The notes: a model not told the origin generated them from the letters alone. Positions 47,929-57,438 are shown, numbered from the stretch's first letter. The stretch is DNA of 64,000 nucleotides from Bradyrhizobium ottawaense (GCF_002278135.3 NZ_CP029425.2:3448001-3512000); one strand, 5' to 3'. A program made the numbers and translations.

Positions 47929-49134
47929 ATGCGGTTCTTGAAATCTGACAGCAGGCTGATCGGCGTCCTGCTGGTGCTCGTCATCACGCAGCTGGTCGGA
48001 TGGGGCACGATCGGGCTTCCCGCCATCGTCGGGCGCGATCTCGCCGCCGATCTCGGCATGAGCCTGCCGGCGGTGTTCGCCGGAACATCCGTTCTCTACG
48101 TCTCGATGGGGCTGTGTGCGCCGTGGCTTGCCAGATCGTTTGCGCGGCATGGCGCGCGGACGGTCATGATGGTCGGCACGGTCGTCACCGCGCCGGGCTT
48201 CGTGCTGCTGTCGCTGGCGCGCGAGCCGATGCTCTATTTCGCCGCCTGGATCGTCCTCGGTATCGCCGGCAGCGCCACGCTGTCGACCGGCGCCTATATC
48301 ATGCTGAACGAGGTCGCGGGGCGGCAGGCCAAGAACGCGATCGGGGCCTTGATGCTGGTGACGGGCCTGTCCAGCAGCATCTTCTGGCCGACGACCTCGT
48401 TCCTCAGCGGGCACCTCGGCTGGCGGGGGACGTGCCTGGTTTACGCGGCCATGCTCACCCTCGTGTCGCTTCCGCTCTATGCATTCGTGGCGCCGCGCCG
48501 GAGACTTGCGAAGGACGATGGCGGCACGCTGGCCAGGTCTGCCGATGTGCCCGCGATTCCGAGGAGCACGTTCGGCCTCGTCGTCGCCGCGATCACGCTC
48601 AACGCCTTCGTCAATTTCGGCATCAGCGCCATCATGATCGAGCTGTTGCGGGCGGAGGGGCTGGCGCCGGCGCAGGCACTCCTCTTCGGCTCCATACTGG
48701 GCGTGATCCAGGTCAGCGCCCGCGGGCTCGATCTCCTCGGCGGCGGGCGGTGGGACGGGATCACGACCGGGCTCGTCGCGGGCACGGCACTGCCCGTCGC
48801 GATGCTGCTGCTGATGCTGAGCGAGGGCGCGACCTGGGCGGTCGCGGTCTTCATCCTGCTCTATGGCGCCGGCAGCGGCGCCATGGCGGTGGCGCGGGCG
48901 ACCATCCCGCTCGTGTTCTACGACCAGGCCGAGTTCGCCAAGGCGATGTCGATGATCGCGCTGCCGCTCAATCTGGCGTCCGCGATCTCGCCGCCGCTTC
49001 TGGTCGGCCTGCTCACCCAATTCGGCAGCCGCGGCGCGCTTGGGCTCACGCTGGTGTTCTCCTGCGCGACGGTGCTGATCCTGGTCCTGCTCGGCCGGCG
49101 GCGGCCGCGGGTTGCGGCGGCAGCCGTGACCTGA
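47929..49134 (+). CDS. MFS transporter
   Basis: 401 residues, about 12 membrane helices, no signal peptide. The early region QLVGWGTIGLPAIVGRDLAADLGMSLPAVFAG and the loop after helix 2 (RSFARHGARTVMMVG) belong to an MFS_1 type common in rhizobia. The start ATG 47929 is chosen because the hydrophobic N-terminus begins there. The gene is monocistronic: it lies 131 bp after the NrtR-like gene on the same strand and 179 bp before the CoA-transferase. The substrate is unknown. Confidence 0.88.
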   Translation: MRFLKSDSRLIGVLLVLVITQLVGWGTIGLPAIVGRDLAADLGMSLPAVFAGTSVLYVSMGLCAPWLARSFARHGARTVMMVGTVVTAPGFVLLSLAREPMLYFAAWIVLGIAGSATLSTGAYIMLNEVAGRQAKNAIGALMLVTGLSSSIFWPTTSFLSGHLGWRGTCLVYAAMLTLVSLPLYAFVAPRRRLAKDDGGTLARSADVPAIPRSTFGLVVAAITLNAFVNFGISAIMIELLRAEGLAPAQALLFGSILGVIQVSARGLDLLGGGRWDGITTGLVAGTALPVAMLLLMLSEGATWAVAVFILLYGAGSGAMAVARATIPLVFYDQAEFAKAMSMIALPLNLASAISPPLLVGLLTQFGSRGALGLTLVFSCATVLILVLLGRRRPRVAAAAVT

Positions 49135-49313
49135 GCCGATCAGGCAATATTCGCGGCGTGGAAAGTTGCGGACAGGAATTCGCTTGCTGCCGGAGCCGGG
49201 GATAGCCGTATGCCGCCAGTGCAGTGCTCAAGGCGCCAAAATAGTGTATCCGCTGGGGAGCGCGGCCGCTCAGAGCCGCCGCGCCAAGATCCAGTTCCCC
49301 GGAGGAAATCGAC

Positions 49314-50543
49314 ATGTCGGCCTTGCCGCTCTCAGGCATCAAGATCCTTGACCTCACGCGCGTGCTTGCCGGACCCTTGTCGGCCCAGATGCTGGGCGAT
49401 TTGGGCGCGGAGGTGATCAAGATCGAGCGGCCGGGCACCGGCGACGACGCGCGCGCCTTCGGCCCGCCTTACCTGACCGATCCGGAAGGCAAGGCCAACA
49501 ACAACAATTCCTTCTATCTCTGCGCCAACCGCAACAAGAAGTCGGTCACCGTCAACATCGCCAAGCCCGAGGGGCAGGCGATCATCCGCGAGCTCGCCAA
49601 GGACGTCGACGTCTTCATGGAGAATTACAAGGTCGGCGATCTCAAGCGCTACGGCCTCGACTACGAGACGATCAAGGCGATCAACCCCGGCATCATCTAT
49701 TGTTCGGTGACCGGCTTCGGTCAGACTGGACCGTATGCGCCGCGCGCCGGCTATGACGCGATCCTGCAGGCGATGGGCGGCCTGATGAGCGTCACCGGTC
49801 ATATCGACGGCGAGCCCGGCGAGGGCCCGATGAAGGTCGGCCCGTCGATCGTCGACTACATGACCGGCATGAACACCTCGATCGGGATTCTCTCGGCGCT
49901 CTATCATCGCGACGTCAACGGCGGCGAGGGGCAGCATATCGACGTCTGCCTGTTCGACACCGTCATCGCCTCGCTGTCGCACTGGCTGCAGATCTACCTC
50001 GTGAACGGCAAGACGCCGCCGCGCCGCGGCACCTGGGGCAATGGCGGCATGCCGGCCGGCGTGTTCCGCTGCACCGACGGCGAGCTGATGCTGGTGGTCG
50101 GCAATGACGGCCAGTTCCAGCGCACCTGCGCCGTGCTCGGCGCGCCGGAGCTGGCGACCGATCCGCGCTTCCTCAAGAACAACGACCGCGTCGTGCACGG
50201 CAAGGAGATCATGGCGATCTTCGCCGGCCTGTTCCTGAAGCAGCCGGTGGCCTACTGGCTGGACAAGCTGGAGGAGGCCGGCGTGCCCTCGGGCCCGATC
50301 AACAATTTCGAGCAGGTGTTTTCCGATCCGCACGTCCAGTCGCGCGGCATGCGGGTGAAGACCGAGCACAAGTTCGAGCCCGAGCTCTCGCTGATCCGCA
50401 ACGCGCTGACCCTGTCGGGCACCCCCATCACCGAATATCGCGCGCCGCCGCTGTTAGGGGAGCACACGCAGGAGGTGCTCGGCGGCAAGCTCGGCTATGA
50501 CGCCGGCAAGATCGAGACGCTGAAGCAGCAGGGGATCATCTAG
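49314..50543 (+). CDS. Class III (CaiB/BaiF family) CoA-transferase
   Basis: 409 residues. The N-terminus MSALPLSGIKILDLTRVLAGPLSAQMLGDLGAEVIKIERP is diagnostic. The catalytic Asp is in GYDAILQAMGGLMSVTG (about residue 145). The GMNTSIGILSALYHRDVNGGEG segment is family-typical. It transfers CoA from an acyl-CoA to a carboxylic acid. The start ATG 49314 follows GGAGGAAATCGAC. It is the first gene of a run of carboxylic-acid and acyl-CoA genes here, but a palindromic repeat separates it from the next gene, so it is probably its own unit. Confidence 0.92.
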   Translation: MSALPLSGIKILDLTRVLAGPLSAQMLGDLGAEVIKIERPGTGDDARAFGPPYLTDPEGKANNNNSFYLCANRNKKSVTVNIAKPEGQAIIRELAKDVDVFMENYKVGDLKRYGLDYETIKAINPGIIYCSVTGFGQTGPYAPRAGYDAILQAMGGLMSVTGHIDGEPGEGPMKVGPSIVDYMTGMNTSIGILSALYHRDVNGGEGQHIDVCLFDTVIASLSHWLQIYLVNGKTPPRRGTWGNGGMPAGVFRCTDGELMLVVGNDGQFQRTCAVLGAPELATDPRFLKNNDRVVHGKEIMAIFAGLFLKQPVAYWLDKLEEAGVPSGPINNFEQVFSDPHVQSRGMRVKTEHKFEPELSLIRNALTLSGTPITEYRAPPLLGEHTQEVLGGKLGYDAGKIETLKQQGII

Positions 50544-50556
50544 GCTTGTCTTCGCC

Positions 50557-50697
50557 ACTCCCCGCGTGCGGGGAGAGGCCGGATTCGAGCGGAGATCGAA
50601 TCCGGGTGAGGGGGACTCTCCACGAGTCCAACTCGCACCGTCCTTGCGGAGAGTCCCCCTCACCCCAACCCTCTCCCCGCAAGCGGGGCGAGGGGGC
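50557..50697. repeat. Palindromic CTCCCCGCGAGCGGGGAGAG-type repeat
   Basis: ACTCCCCGCGTGCGGGGAG opens and CCCCGCAAGCGGGGCGAGG closes the element. It also has paired inner GGGGGACTCTCC/GGAGAGTCCCCC arms. It lies 14 bp past the CoA-transferase stop. The family is common in Bradyrhizobium and relatives (from memory). Confidence 0.78.
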
Positions 50698-50758
50698 GCA
50701 GCTACTCTGCGGCAACGCGTTCAGTTAAACTCATTGAGTTGCGAAGCGGAGGAATTCC

Positions 50759-51637
50759 ATGACATCAGGCAAAACCATCATCACCTGCGCCATCACGGGC
50801 AACCTCACAAAACCCGAGCAATCGCCGTATCTGCCAATCACCCCCGAGCAGATCGCGACCTCCGCGCTGGAAGCCGCCGAGGCCGGTGCCGCCATCGTCC
50901 ACATCCATGTGCGCGATCCCGCGACGGGGCGGCCCTCGATGGAGATCGATCTCTACCGCGACGTGGTGGCGCGCATCCGCGCCCGCAACACCTCGCTCGT
51001 CATCAACCTGACGACCGGCCCCGGCGGCCGCTTCGTGCCCTCGGTCGAAGACCCCCGCGTCGCCGGCCCCGGCACCACGCTGCTTGTCCCTGAGAAGCGC
51101 GTCGAGCATATCGAGCTGCTCAAGCCCGACATCTGCACGCTCGACCTCAACACCATGAATTCCGGCGGCGAGGTCGTGATCAACACGCCGCGCAATGTCC
51201 GCATCATGGCCGAGCGGATGAAGGCCGCCGGCGTGCTGCCGGAGATCGAGCTGTTCGATAGCGGCGACTGCCATCTGGCGCGCGACCTGTTCGCCGACGG
51301 CACGCTGAAGGGACCCGGCCTGTTCTCGCTCGTGCTCGGGGTGAAATACGGCTTCTCGGCGACGCCCGAGACCATGTTCTACGCCCGCAGCCTGCTGCCG
51401 CCGGGCGCGATCTGGTCCGGCTTCGGCATCGGCCGCGCCGAATTCCCGATGGTGGCGCAGGCCTATCTGCTCGGCGGCCATGTCCGGGTCGGCATGGAGG
51501 ACAATCTCTATATGTCCAAGGGCGTGCTGGCGAAGACCAATGCCGAGCTGGTCGCCCATGCCGCGGGCATCCTCAAAAGCCTGGGCGCGAGCGTTGCGAC
51601 AGCCGCGGACGCGCGCGCGATGCTGGGGCTTGCCTGA
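50759..51637 (+). CDS. BKACE-family beta-keto acid cleavage enzyme
   Basis: 292 residues, the length of the 3-keto-5-aminohexanoate cleavage family (PF05853). Metal ligands are HIHVRDPATG (two His at about 46 and 48) and the distant His/Glu pairs in IELFDSGDCHLARDL and similar. GPGLFSLVLGVKYGFSATPE follows the metal site. Family members condense a beta-keto acid with acetyl-CoA, giving acetoacetate and a CoA ester. The start ATG 50759 follows GGAGGAATTCC. It is alone behind a palindromic repeat, and a 71-residue ORF follows it 104 bp downstream. Confidence 0.92.
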   Translation: MTSGKTIITCAITGNLTKPEQSPYLPITPEQIATSALEAAEAGAAIVHIHVRDPATGRPSMEIDLYRDVVARIRARNTSLVINLTTGPGGRFVPSVEDPRVAGPGTTLLVPEKRVEHIELLKPDICTLDLNTMNSGGEVVINTPRNVRIMAERMKAAGVLPEIELFDSGDCHLARDLFADGTLKGPGLFSLVLGVKYGFSATPETMFYARSLLPPGAIWSGFGIGRAEFPMVAQAYLLGGHVRVGMEDNLYMSKGVLAKTNAELVAHAAGILKSLGASVATAADARAMLGLA

Positions 51638-51741
51638 GGCTTGCCCGCCATCCCCAGATAATCCCGGTCCGTAGTCGCACAGGCTTCCGCTTTGCGCCCG
51701 ACTCTGATTCGATCTCTCCAGTAATGTCGGGAGGGAAATGG

Positions 51742-51957
51742 ATGTCCTACACGATCGGGTTCCAGGCCAAGGACCAGAAGGCAATTCTGGCGACCGAGGC
51801 GGCCACCGCCAATCAGGCCGTCGCCATCATTGCCGCACTGCGGCAGAGTGCCGAGGAGATCAAGTTCATCCGCTCGCCGCAGGAAGGCGAGATGGGCATC
51901 GAGATGCTGCTGCTGCTCGCCAAGGAAGAGGCCGAGGAGATGCCGCAGCGGGCCTGA
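51742..51957 (+). CDS. Small hypothetical protein
   Basis: 71 residues from ATG 51742 (GGGAGGGAAATGG before it; in-frame ATG 51724 has weaker support). The MSYTIGFQAKDQKAILATEAATANQAVAIIAALR region forms one strand and two helices; ending EEAEEMPQRA is acidic. No domain recognised. Similar short proteins beside RidA or BKACE genes are not known to me. It precedes the RidA gene by 94 bp. Confidence 0.6.
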   Translation: MSYTIGFQAKDQKAILATEAATANQAVAIIAALRQSAEEIKFIRSPQEGEMGIEMLLLLAKEEAEEMPQRA

Positions 51958-52051
51958 GCCGCAACAACCACTCTTCGACGAAAAGCGAAGCATGCCGGCT
52001 GCAGGATAATGTAGTCAGGCGTCAGTTTCGCTCGAACCGAAGGTGGCTGCC

Positions 52052-52444
52052 ATGAAACGCGAAGCGCTCCGCGTCGAACCGATCTCGACCTTTCTTGACC
52101 GCCGCAACGCACCGGTCTCGCCGGTGACGCGCGCCGGCAACATGATCTTTGTTGCCGGCCTGCCGCCGTTCGACCCAGAGACGGGCGAGATCGCGCAAAT
52201 GCCGATCGAGCGGCAGAGCGAGATCGTCATGGAGCAGATGAAGCTGTGCCTCCAGACGGCCGGCGCCTCGCTCGACAACGTCATGAAGTGCAACGTCTAC
52301 TGCACCTCGACGAAACATTTCGCCGCGTTCAACGCCATCTATGCGCGCTATTTCCCGATCGATCCGCCGGCGCGGATCTTCGTCTGCACGCCGGAATGGT
52401 TCGGTCCCTTCGACGTCGAGATCGACTGCATCGCGATGGCGTGA
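52052..52444 (+). CDS. RidA-family (YjgF/YER057c/UK114) protein
   Basis: 130 residues from ATG 52052; a GTG at 52043 adds three. Chorismate-mutase-like fold with the family signature segments APVSPVTRAGNMIFVAGLPPF and LEDNVMKCNVYCTSTKHFAAFNAIYARYF-like region (about 80-105). The conserved Arg before ARIFVCTP marks the active cleft at trimer interfaces. RidA proteins deaminate reactive 2-aminoacrylate-type enamines/imines; the Arg here supports activity, though several subgroups have other roles. It is followed by the TetR gene on the opposite strand after 4 bp. Confidence 0.88.
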   Translation: MKREALRVEPISTFLDRRNAPVSPVTRAGNMIFVAGLPPFDPETGEIAQMPIERQSEIVMEQMKLCLQTAGASLDNVMKCNVYCTSTKHFAAFNAIYARYFPIDPPARIFVCTPEWFGPFDVEIDCIAMA

Positions 52445-52448
52445 TGGA

Positions 52449-53111
52449 CTACCGCGCCGCCACCCTCGACGGCGCCTTTGCCTCGCTCCGTCCCGCCGTC
52501 AGCGCCATCGTCGCCACGCTGACCACGCGCGCGATCACGTCCTCGACGTCGTCGAGGTCGCATTTGCCTTCCCACAGTTTCGTCAGCCGCTCGCTTTCGC
52601 GGATGGTGTGGTGCGCCATCGCGAGCGCGAAGTTGAGGCCCCAGTAGATATCGACGTCGCTGCGGTCGGGCAGGGCGCGGCGCATCGCGCCGGCGAATTT
52701 GCGCAAATGGTCGATCTCGCGGTTCTTGATGCGGCGGATCGGCGGCACGGATTCGATCGAGGCGCGGATCATGAAGCGCGCCGCGGTGGAGCGCTGGTTC
52801 TCAGGGCCGAGGCAGCCGCGCAGCGTCGGTCCGACCAGCGCATGCAAGATCACCTCGATCGGCGCGCGGCCGCCGCCTTCTTCCTCTGCCGCCTTCAGTT
52901 CGCGCAGGCGCTCGCGGTTGGTGGCGATCGAGCGGGTGACGAACAATTCCGCGATCAGCTCGTCCTTCGAGCCGAAATGATAGTTCACCGCGGCGAGGTT
53001 GACGCCCGCCTCCGCGACGATGTCGCGCAGCGTCACGTCGCCAAAGCCGCGATCGGCATAGAGCCGTTCGGCGGCGGCGAGAATGGCAGATCTCGTATGA
53101 TCGCTGGCCAT
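52449..53111 (-). CDS. TetR-family transcriptional regulator
   Basis: 220 residues from ATG 53111; ATG 53120 adds MKV. The HTH is SAILAAAERLYADRGFGDVTLRDIVAEAGVNLAAVNYHFGSKDELIAELF (about residues 8-60), the standard TetR_N with the NYHFGSKDEL core. The ligand-binding domain is about 150 residues. It lies divergent from the acyl-CoA dehydrogenase cluster, with a palindromic repeat of about 90 bp next to its start. It is the likely regulator of ACAD/APH, responding to an acyl-CoA; this is inference from position. Confidence 0.88.
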   Translation of the reverse strand: MASDHTRSAILAAAERLYADRGFGDVTLRDIVAEAGVNLAAVNYHFGSKDELIAELFVTRSIATNRERLRELKAAEEEGGGRAPIEVILHALVGPTLRGCLGPENQRSTAARFMIRASIESVPPIRRIKNREIDHLRKFAGAMRRALPDRSDVDIYWGLNFALAMAHHTIRESERLTKLWEGKCDLDDVEDVIARVVSVATMALTAGRSEAKAPSRVAAR

Positions 53112-53122
53112 GACCTTCATCC

Positions 53123-53215
53123 CGTCATTCCGGGGCTCGCGAAGCGAGAACCCGGAATCTCGCCCCACATTTCGAGATTCCGGGTTCAGCCCCTGCGGGC
53201 CGCCCCGGAATGACG
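53123..53215. repeat. Palindromic GTCATTCCGGGG repeat (copy 1)
   Basis: The termini CGTCATTCCGGGGC and GCCCCGGAATGACG are inverted repeats; inner pairs GAACCCGGAATCTCG/CGAGATTCCGGGTTC flank a short centre. It overlaps the beginning of the TetR promoter. Related units are at 57439-57545 and partly at 59865-59906. Confidence 0.78.
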
Positions 53216-53430
53216 TCGTGAGCGAGGGAGTTGCAATTCAAACAGTTGTATGAAACTATCGTTTGAAGGCCGGAGATGTCAATCGCAATCGGGATTGGTT
53301 CGCAACTCGCGAAGCCGGTTCCGAAGCGCCCGCAAGCCGCGCGCTTGCGGGCCGCGCAGCGGGAGGACGGTCCGGCGCAAAACAGGCTCGCGAAGCAAAC
53401 AGGTTCGCAAAGAGAGACGAGGAGCGTCCC

Positions 53431-54666
53431 ATGGATTTCGATCTGTCCCCCAAGCAGAAGGAATGGCTCGACCGCGTGCGGTCTTTCATGGCCAAGCACG
53501 TGCGCCCGGCGGTGCCGATTTATGATCAGCAGGATCACGCCGGCGAGCGCTGGAAGGTGATCCCCATCCTCGAGGACCTCAAGAAGAAGGCGAAGGCCGA
53601 AGGCCTCTGGAACATGTTCATGCCGCCGAGCGAGCATGAGGACGACGAATTCCGCGGCGCGGGATTGACCAATCTCGAATACGCGCTGCTGTCGGAGGAG
53701 ATGGGCCGCATCAGCTGGGCCTCGGAAGTGTTCAACTGTTCCGCGCCCGACACCGGCAACATGGAAGTGTTCATCCGCTACGGCTCGAAGGAGCAGAAGC
53801 GCAAATGGCTGCGTCCGCTGATGGACGGCGAGATCCGCTCCGCCTTCCTGATGACGGAACCTGCGGTGGCCTCGTCGGACGCCACCAACATCGAGACCCG
53901 CATCGAGCGCGACGGTGACCACTACGTCATCAACGGCCGCAAATGGTGGTCGTCCGGCGTCGGCGATCCCCGCTGCAAGATCGCGATCCTGATGGGCAAG
54001 ACCGATTTCAAGGCGGCCAAGCATCAGCAGCAGTCGCAGATCCTGGTTCCGCTCGATACCCCCGGCATCAAGGTCGAGAAGATGCTGCCGGTGTTCGGCT
54101 TCGACGACGCCCCGCACGGCCACGCCCAGGTGCTGCTCGACAACGTGCGGGTGCCGAAGGAGAACATCCTGCTCGGCGAAGGCCGCGGCTTCGAGATCGC
54201 GCAGGGCCGGCTCGGTCCGGGCCGTATCCATCACTGCATGCGCACCATCGGCAAGGCCGAGGAGGCGCTGGAGAAGATGGTGAAGCGCCTGTCCTCGCGC
54301 AGCGCCTTCGGCAAGAAGATCGTCGAGCACTCTGTGTGGGAGCAGCGCATCGGCGATGCCCGCACCAACATCGAGATGACGCGCCTGCTCTGCCTCAAGG
54401 CTGCCGACATGATGGACAAGGTCGGCAACAAGACCGCGCAGGCCGAGATCGCCATGATCAAGGTCGCAGCGCCCAACATGGCGCTGAAGATCATCGACGA
54501 GGCGATCCAGGCTTTCGGCGGCGCCGGTGTCTCGGACGAGGCGGGCCTCGCCAAGGACTACGCCCACATCCGCACGCTCCGTCTCGCCGACGGTCCGGAC
54601 GAGGTGCACAATCGCGCCATTGCCAGACTTGAGGTTCGGAAGTATGCAAATTCTCCCAATCATTGA
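53431..54666 (+). CDS. ACAD10/11-like (FadE2-type) acyl-CoA dehydrogenase
   Basis: 411 residues from ATG 53431 after ACGAGGAGCGTCCC. Full-length ACAD: the N-domain has [26 protein letters not shown]-binding strands include [21 protein letters not shown]; the C-domain ends [14 protein letters not shown]. The usual catalytic-Glu position is replaced by an Asp context ([10 protein letters not shown]). That and the acyl-specific region belong to the ACAD10/ACAD11/FadE2/LvaC branch, whose members work with an APH-type kinase on 4-hydroxyacyl-CoAs. The kinase gene follows 240 bp later on the same strand. Cytosolic. Confidence 0.88.
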   Translation: MDFDLSPKQKEWLDRVRSFMAKHVRPAVPIYDQQDHAGERWKVIPILEDLKKKAKAEGLWNMFMPPSEHEDDEFRGAGLTNLEYALLSEEMGRISWASEVFNCSAPDTGNMEVFIRYGSKEQKRKWLRPLMDGEIRSAFLMTEPAVASSDATNIETRIERDGDHYVINGRKWWSSGVGDPRCKIAILMGKTDFKAAKHQQQSQILVPLDTPGIKVEKMLPVFGFDDAPHGHAQVLLDNVRVPKENILLGEGRGFEIAQGRLGPGRIHHCMRTIGKAEEALEKMVKRLSSRSAFGKKIVEHSVWEQRIGDARTNIEMTRLLCLKAADMMDKVGNKTAQAEIAMIKVAAPNMALKIIDEAIQAFGGAGVSDEAGLAKDYAHIRTLRLADGPDEVHNRAIARLEVRKYANSPNH

Positions 54667-54667
54667 G

Positions 54668-54880
54668 AGCGTTTTCCAGCGAAGTGGACACCGGTTCGCG
54701 CTAAGAAAACGCGTCAAAACAAGAAACTAGGGATACCGTTCCGATTTTTCGGAACGGAATCTCTGGAGGGAGAGCCGGGAGGCGCTCCCGATCTGAAGAA
54801 ACGACAGGGCATGATGCGGTGACCGCTTGACGCAAGTGCGTCAGCGGTTACCGATTAGGATCATGCTCCGACCTGAAATG
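54668..54880. repeat. Repeat-filled ACAD-APH intergenic region
   Basis: Three elements lie here. The first is GAGCGTTTTCCAGCGAAGTGG...AAAACGCG (about 54668-54718), a repeat known from rhizobia. The second is a perfect 9-bp hairpin CCGTTCCGA-TTTT-TCGGAACGG (54736-54757). The third is a diverged GCATGATGCGG...GGATCATGC palindrome (about 54809-54868). They separate two genes that are likely to function together. The region 54880-54906 has the ribosome-binding site for the next gene. Confidence 0.65.
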
Positions 54881-54906
54881 GTCAGGACTGAAGAGGGAGC
54901 GTCATC

Positions 54907-55965
54907 GTGGCTGACGGCGTCAGGAAAGACGAAGAGTTCTCGGGCACCAAGCCGGTCGAGGAGCGTCATCGCTTCGACGAACTGCGCCTGGAAGCCTGGA
55001 TGCGCGACAACGTCGAAGGCTATGAGGGACCGCTGGTCGTGCTCCAGTTTAAGGGCGGCCAGTCCAATCCGACCTACCGGCTGAACACGCCGAACCGTTC
55101 CTACGTGATGCGCCGAAAACCGTTCGGCAAATTGCTGCCCTCGGCGCATGCGGTCGATCGCGAATATCGCGTGATCGCAGCGCTCGGCAAGCAGGGTTTC
55201 CCGGTCGCGCACGCCTATGCGCTGTGCCAGGACGACAGCGTCATCGGTGCGGCCTTCTACATCATGTCGATGGAGGAGGGCCGGGTGTTCTGGGATCCGA
55301 CGCTGCCGAGCCAGGATGGCGACGCGCGGCGCAAGATCTTCACCAGCAAGATCGAGACGCTGGCGAAGCTCCATATGTACGATCCCACGGCGATCGGGCT
55401 CGGCGAGTTCGGCAAGCCCGGCAATTATTTCGCGCGGCAGATCGACCGCTGGACCAAGCAGTACCGGGCGTCCGAGACCCAGCACATTCCCGAGTTCGAG
55501 AAGGTCGCCGAATGGCTGCCCAAGACCGTGCCGGAGCAGGCGCGCGTCTCGATCGTCCACGGCGACTATCGTCTCGACAACATGATTTTCCACGCGACGG
55601 AACCGCGCGTGCAGGCCGTGCTGGACTGGGAGCTGTCGACGCTCGGCGATCCCATGGCCGACTTCACCTACCTGTTGATGCAGTGGATCATGCCGGGTCT
55701 GCAGGGCGCGGACCTCAAGGCGCTCAACATCCCGAGCGTGGAAGAAGCCGCGCAGATCTATTGCAACGTCACCAAGATGACGGTGCCTGATCTCAACTGG
55801 TACTTCGCCTACAATCTGTTCCGTCTCGCCGGCATCACGCAAGGCATCGCCGGCCGCGTCCGCGACGGCACCGCCGCCAACGCCAAGGCGCTGGAGTCCG
55901 CCAAGCGCACCGTACCGCTGTCGCAGGCCTCATGGGAATACGCGCAAAAGGCGGGCGCGGTGTAG
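54907..55965 (+). CDS. APH-family kinase, ACAD10/11-type (LvaA-like)
   Basis: 352 residues from GTG 54907, preceded by GAAGAGGGAGCG. Aminoglycoside-phosphotransferase fold: N-lobe GGQSNPTYRLNTPNRSYVMRRKP, catalytic loop VSIVHGDYRLDNMIFH and metal site VLDWELSTLGDPMADFTYLL. These are the segments typical of the kinases fused to or encoded beside ACAD10/11-type dehydrogenases. In that pathway it phosphorylates the 4-hydroxy group of an acyl-CoA. A strong terminator (55974-56008) ends the transcript. The reaction is inferred from the partner gene. Confidence 0.88.
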   Translation: MADGVRKDEEFSGTKPVEERHRFDELRLEAWMRDNVEGYEGPLVVLQFKGGQSNPTYRLNTPNRSYVMRRKPFGKLLPSAHAVDREYRVIAALGKQGFPVAHAYALCQDDSVIGAAFYIMSMEEGRVFWDPTLPSQDGDARRKIFTSKIETLAKLHMYDPTAIGLGEFGKPGNYFARQIDRWTKQYRASETQHIPEFEKVAEWLPKTVPEQARVSIVHGDYRLDNMIFHATEPRVQAVLDWELSTLGDPMADFTYLLMQWIMPGLQGADLKALNIPSVEEAAQIYCNVTKMTVPDLNWYFAYNLFRLAGITQGIAGRVRDGTAANAKALESAKRTVPLSQASWEYAQKAGAV

Positions 55966-55973
55966 AAATGACG

Positions 55974-56008
55974 AAGGCGCGGCCGATGTGGCCGCGCCTT
56001 TTTTCTTT
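55974..56008 (+). terminator. Rho-independent terminator of the ACAD-APH unit
   Basis: An 11-bp perfect stem AAGGCGCGGCC/GGCCGCGCCTT (55974-55984 and 55990-56000) is followed by TTTTTTCTTT. It is 9 bp past the APH stop and clearly ends the operon. Confidence 0.92.
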
Positions 56009-56072
56009 GGGCCGCGTCGGTGTTTCCACACAGCCGCTGCCATTCCCCTCGAAGGCGGGCAAATCCAGTCTT

Positions 56073-56166
56073 CGTAGGGTGGGCAAAAGCGCGTAGCGCT
56101 GTGCCCACCATCTTTCAGCGTTCGCGGGCAGAGTGGTGGGCACGCTTCCGCTTTGCCCACCCTACG
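56073..56166. repeat. Palindromic GTAGGGTGGGC repeat (copy 2)
   Basis: The termini CGTAGGGTGGGCAAA and TTTGCCCACCCTACG are perfect inverted repeats, with inner TGTGCCCACC/GGTGGGCACG arms. It directly follows the terminator and precedes the stop of the M20 gene. It belongs to the same family as 1632-1747. Confidence 0.8.
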
Positions 56167-56170
56167 GCAC

Positions 56171-57349
56171 CTACGATGCCGCCTTCGCACAATGCGCGAT
56201 CAGTCTCTCCACAAACACCGCGCATTTCTCCAGCTCGGCCATCTCCACGAATTCGTCCGGCGTGTGCGCCTGTGCGATCGAGCCGGGGCCGATCACCACC
56301 GAGGGGATGTCGGCCATGCTGGCAAACAAACTCGCTTCGGTGCCGAAAGCGACCTTGGCGTGGTCGTTGCGCCCGGCAAGGCTCTTGGCGAGCGTGACGA
56401 TCGCGGCGTCGGCGGCGGTGTCCAGGGCGGGGTAGTCGAGGATCTCCTCGAAATCGATGCCGCACTCCGGATGCTGCTTCTTCATCGCCGGTTCGAGTTC
56501 GGCCTTGGCCCAGGCGACGATCGCATCCGTCACCTCCCTGGACTCGGTGATGCCGATGCCGCGGCATTCGAAGTCCACCGTGCAGGTGTCGGGCACGATG
56601 TTCAGCGCGGCGCCGCCGTGCACGATGCTGGTGAGCAGCGTCGAGTGGGGAACGTCGTAGAGGCTGTCGCTCGCTCGCACGGCTGCGAGCGCCACGGCGC
56701 GGCGGCGGATCTCGACGATCAACTCGGCGGCATATTCGATCGCGTTGACGCCGTCGGGCGCGATCGAGGAGTGGCGGGCGAGGCCGCGAAAGGTCGCGCG
56801 CACGCCGTGCTTGCCCTTGTGGCCGATGATGACTTTCATCTCGGTCGGCTCGCCGATAAAGGCGCCGAGCGGTATGATCCGTTTCTTCGCGACCTCGCCG
56901 AGCATCGGGCGCACGCCGACGCAGCCGATTTCCTCGTCATAGGAGATCGCGAGATGAATCGGCGTTGCGAGCCTTGCTTCCAGCATCTCCGGCACCATGG
57001 CGAGGCACACCGCGACAAAGCCCTTCATGTCGGTGGTGCCGCGGCCATAGAGCTTGCCGTCGCGCTCGATCAGCTTGAACGGATCGTGGCTCCAGTCCTG
57101 CCCCACGACGGGCACAACGTCGGTATGGCCTGACAGCACGAAACCGGGGCGATCTTCAGGGCCGATCGTGACCCACAGCGAGGCCTTTTGCCCTGTTACG
57201 TCGACGATGCGCTCGCCCTTGACGCCGAACGCGGCGAGGTAGCTCTCGATATGGGCAATCAGGGGCAGGTTGGTGCGGTCGCTGACGGTGTCGAAGCCGA
57301 CGAGGTCGGCGAGGAGTTTGCGAATACGGTCGGGTCTTGGGCTTGGCAT
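56171..57349 (-). CDS. argE: M20 metallopeptidase, acetylornithine deacetylase (ArgE)
   Basis: 392 residues from ATG 57349. Zinc-site motifs are in order: SGHTDVVPV (first His), GRGTTDMKGF (bridging Asp), YDEEIGC (catalytic Glu and metal Glu), GEPTEMKVIIGHKG and AHTPDEFVEM (second His). The dimerisation domain (about 180-290) is intact. The length, the TDVVPV motif and GLARHSSIAPDGVNAIEYAAEL fit ArgE; other M20 amidases such as succinyl-diaminopimelate desuccinylase are close relatives. No other arginine genes are nearby, so the role is assigned by motifs and not by context. Confidence 0.78.
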   Translation of the reverse strand: MPSPRPDRIRKLLADLVGFDTVSDRTNLPLIAHIESYLAAFGVKGERIVDVTGQKASLWVTIGPEDRPGFVLSGHTDVVPVVGQDWSHDPFKLIERDGKLYGRGTTDMKGFVAVCLAMVPEMLEARLATPIHLAISYDEEIGCVGVRPMLGEVAKKRIIPLGAFIGEPTEMKVIIGHKGKHGVRATFRGLARHSSIAPDGVNAIEYAAELIVEIRRRAVALAAVRASDSLYDVPHSTLLTSIVHGGAALNIVPDTCTVDFECRGIGITESREVTDAIVAWAKAELEPAMKKQHPECGIDFEEILDYPALDTAADAAIVTLAKSLAGRNDHAKVAFGTEASLFASMADIPSVVIGPGSIAQAHTPDEFVEMAELEKCAVFVERLIAHCAKAAS

Positions 57350-57438
57350 TGTCTCGTTCTGTCAGGGAGTATGGAGGCTGAAGTGCTTGCAGGAACCATA
57401 CCAACGTGAGGCCTCGTCGGGCAAATCAACATCGCAAC

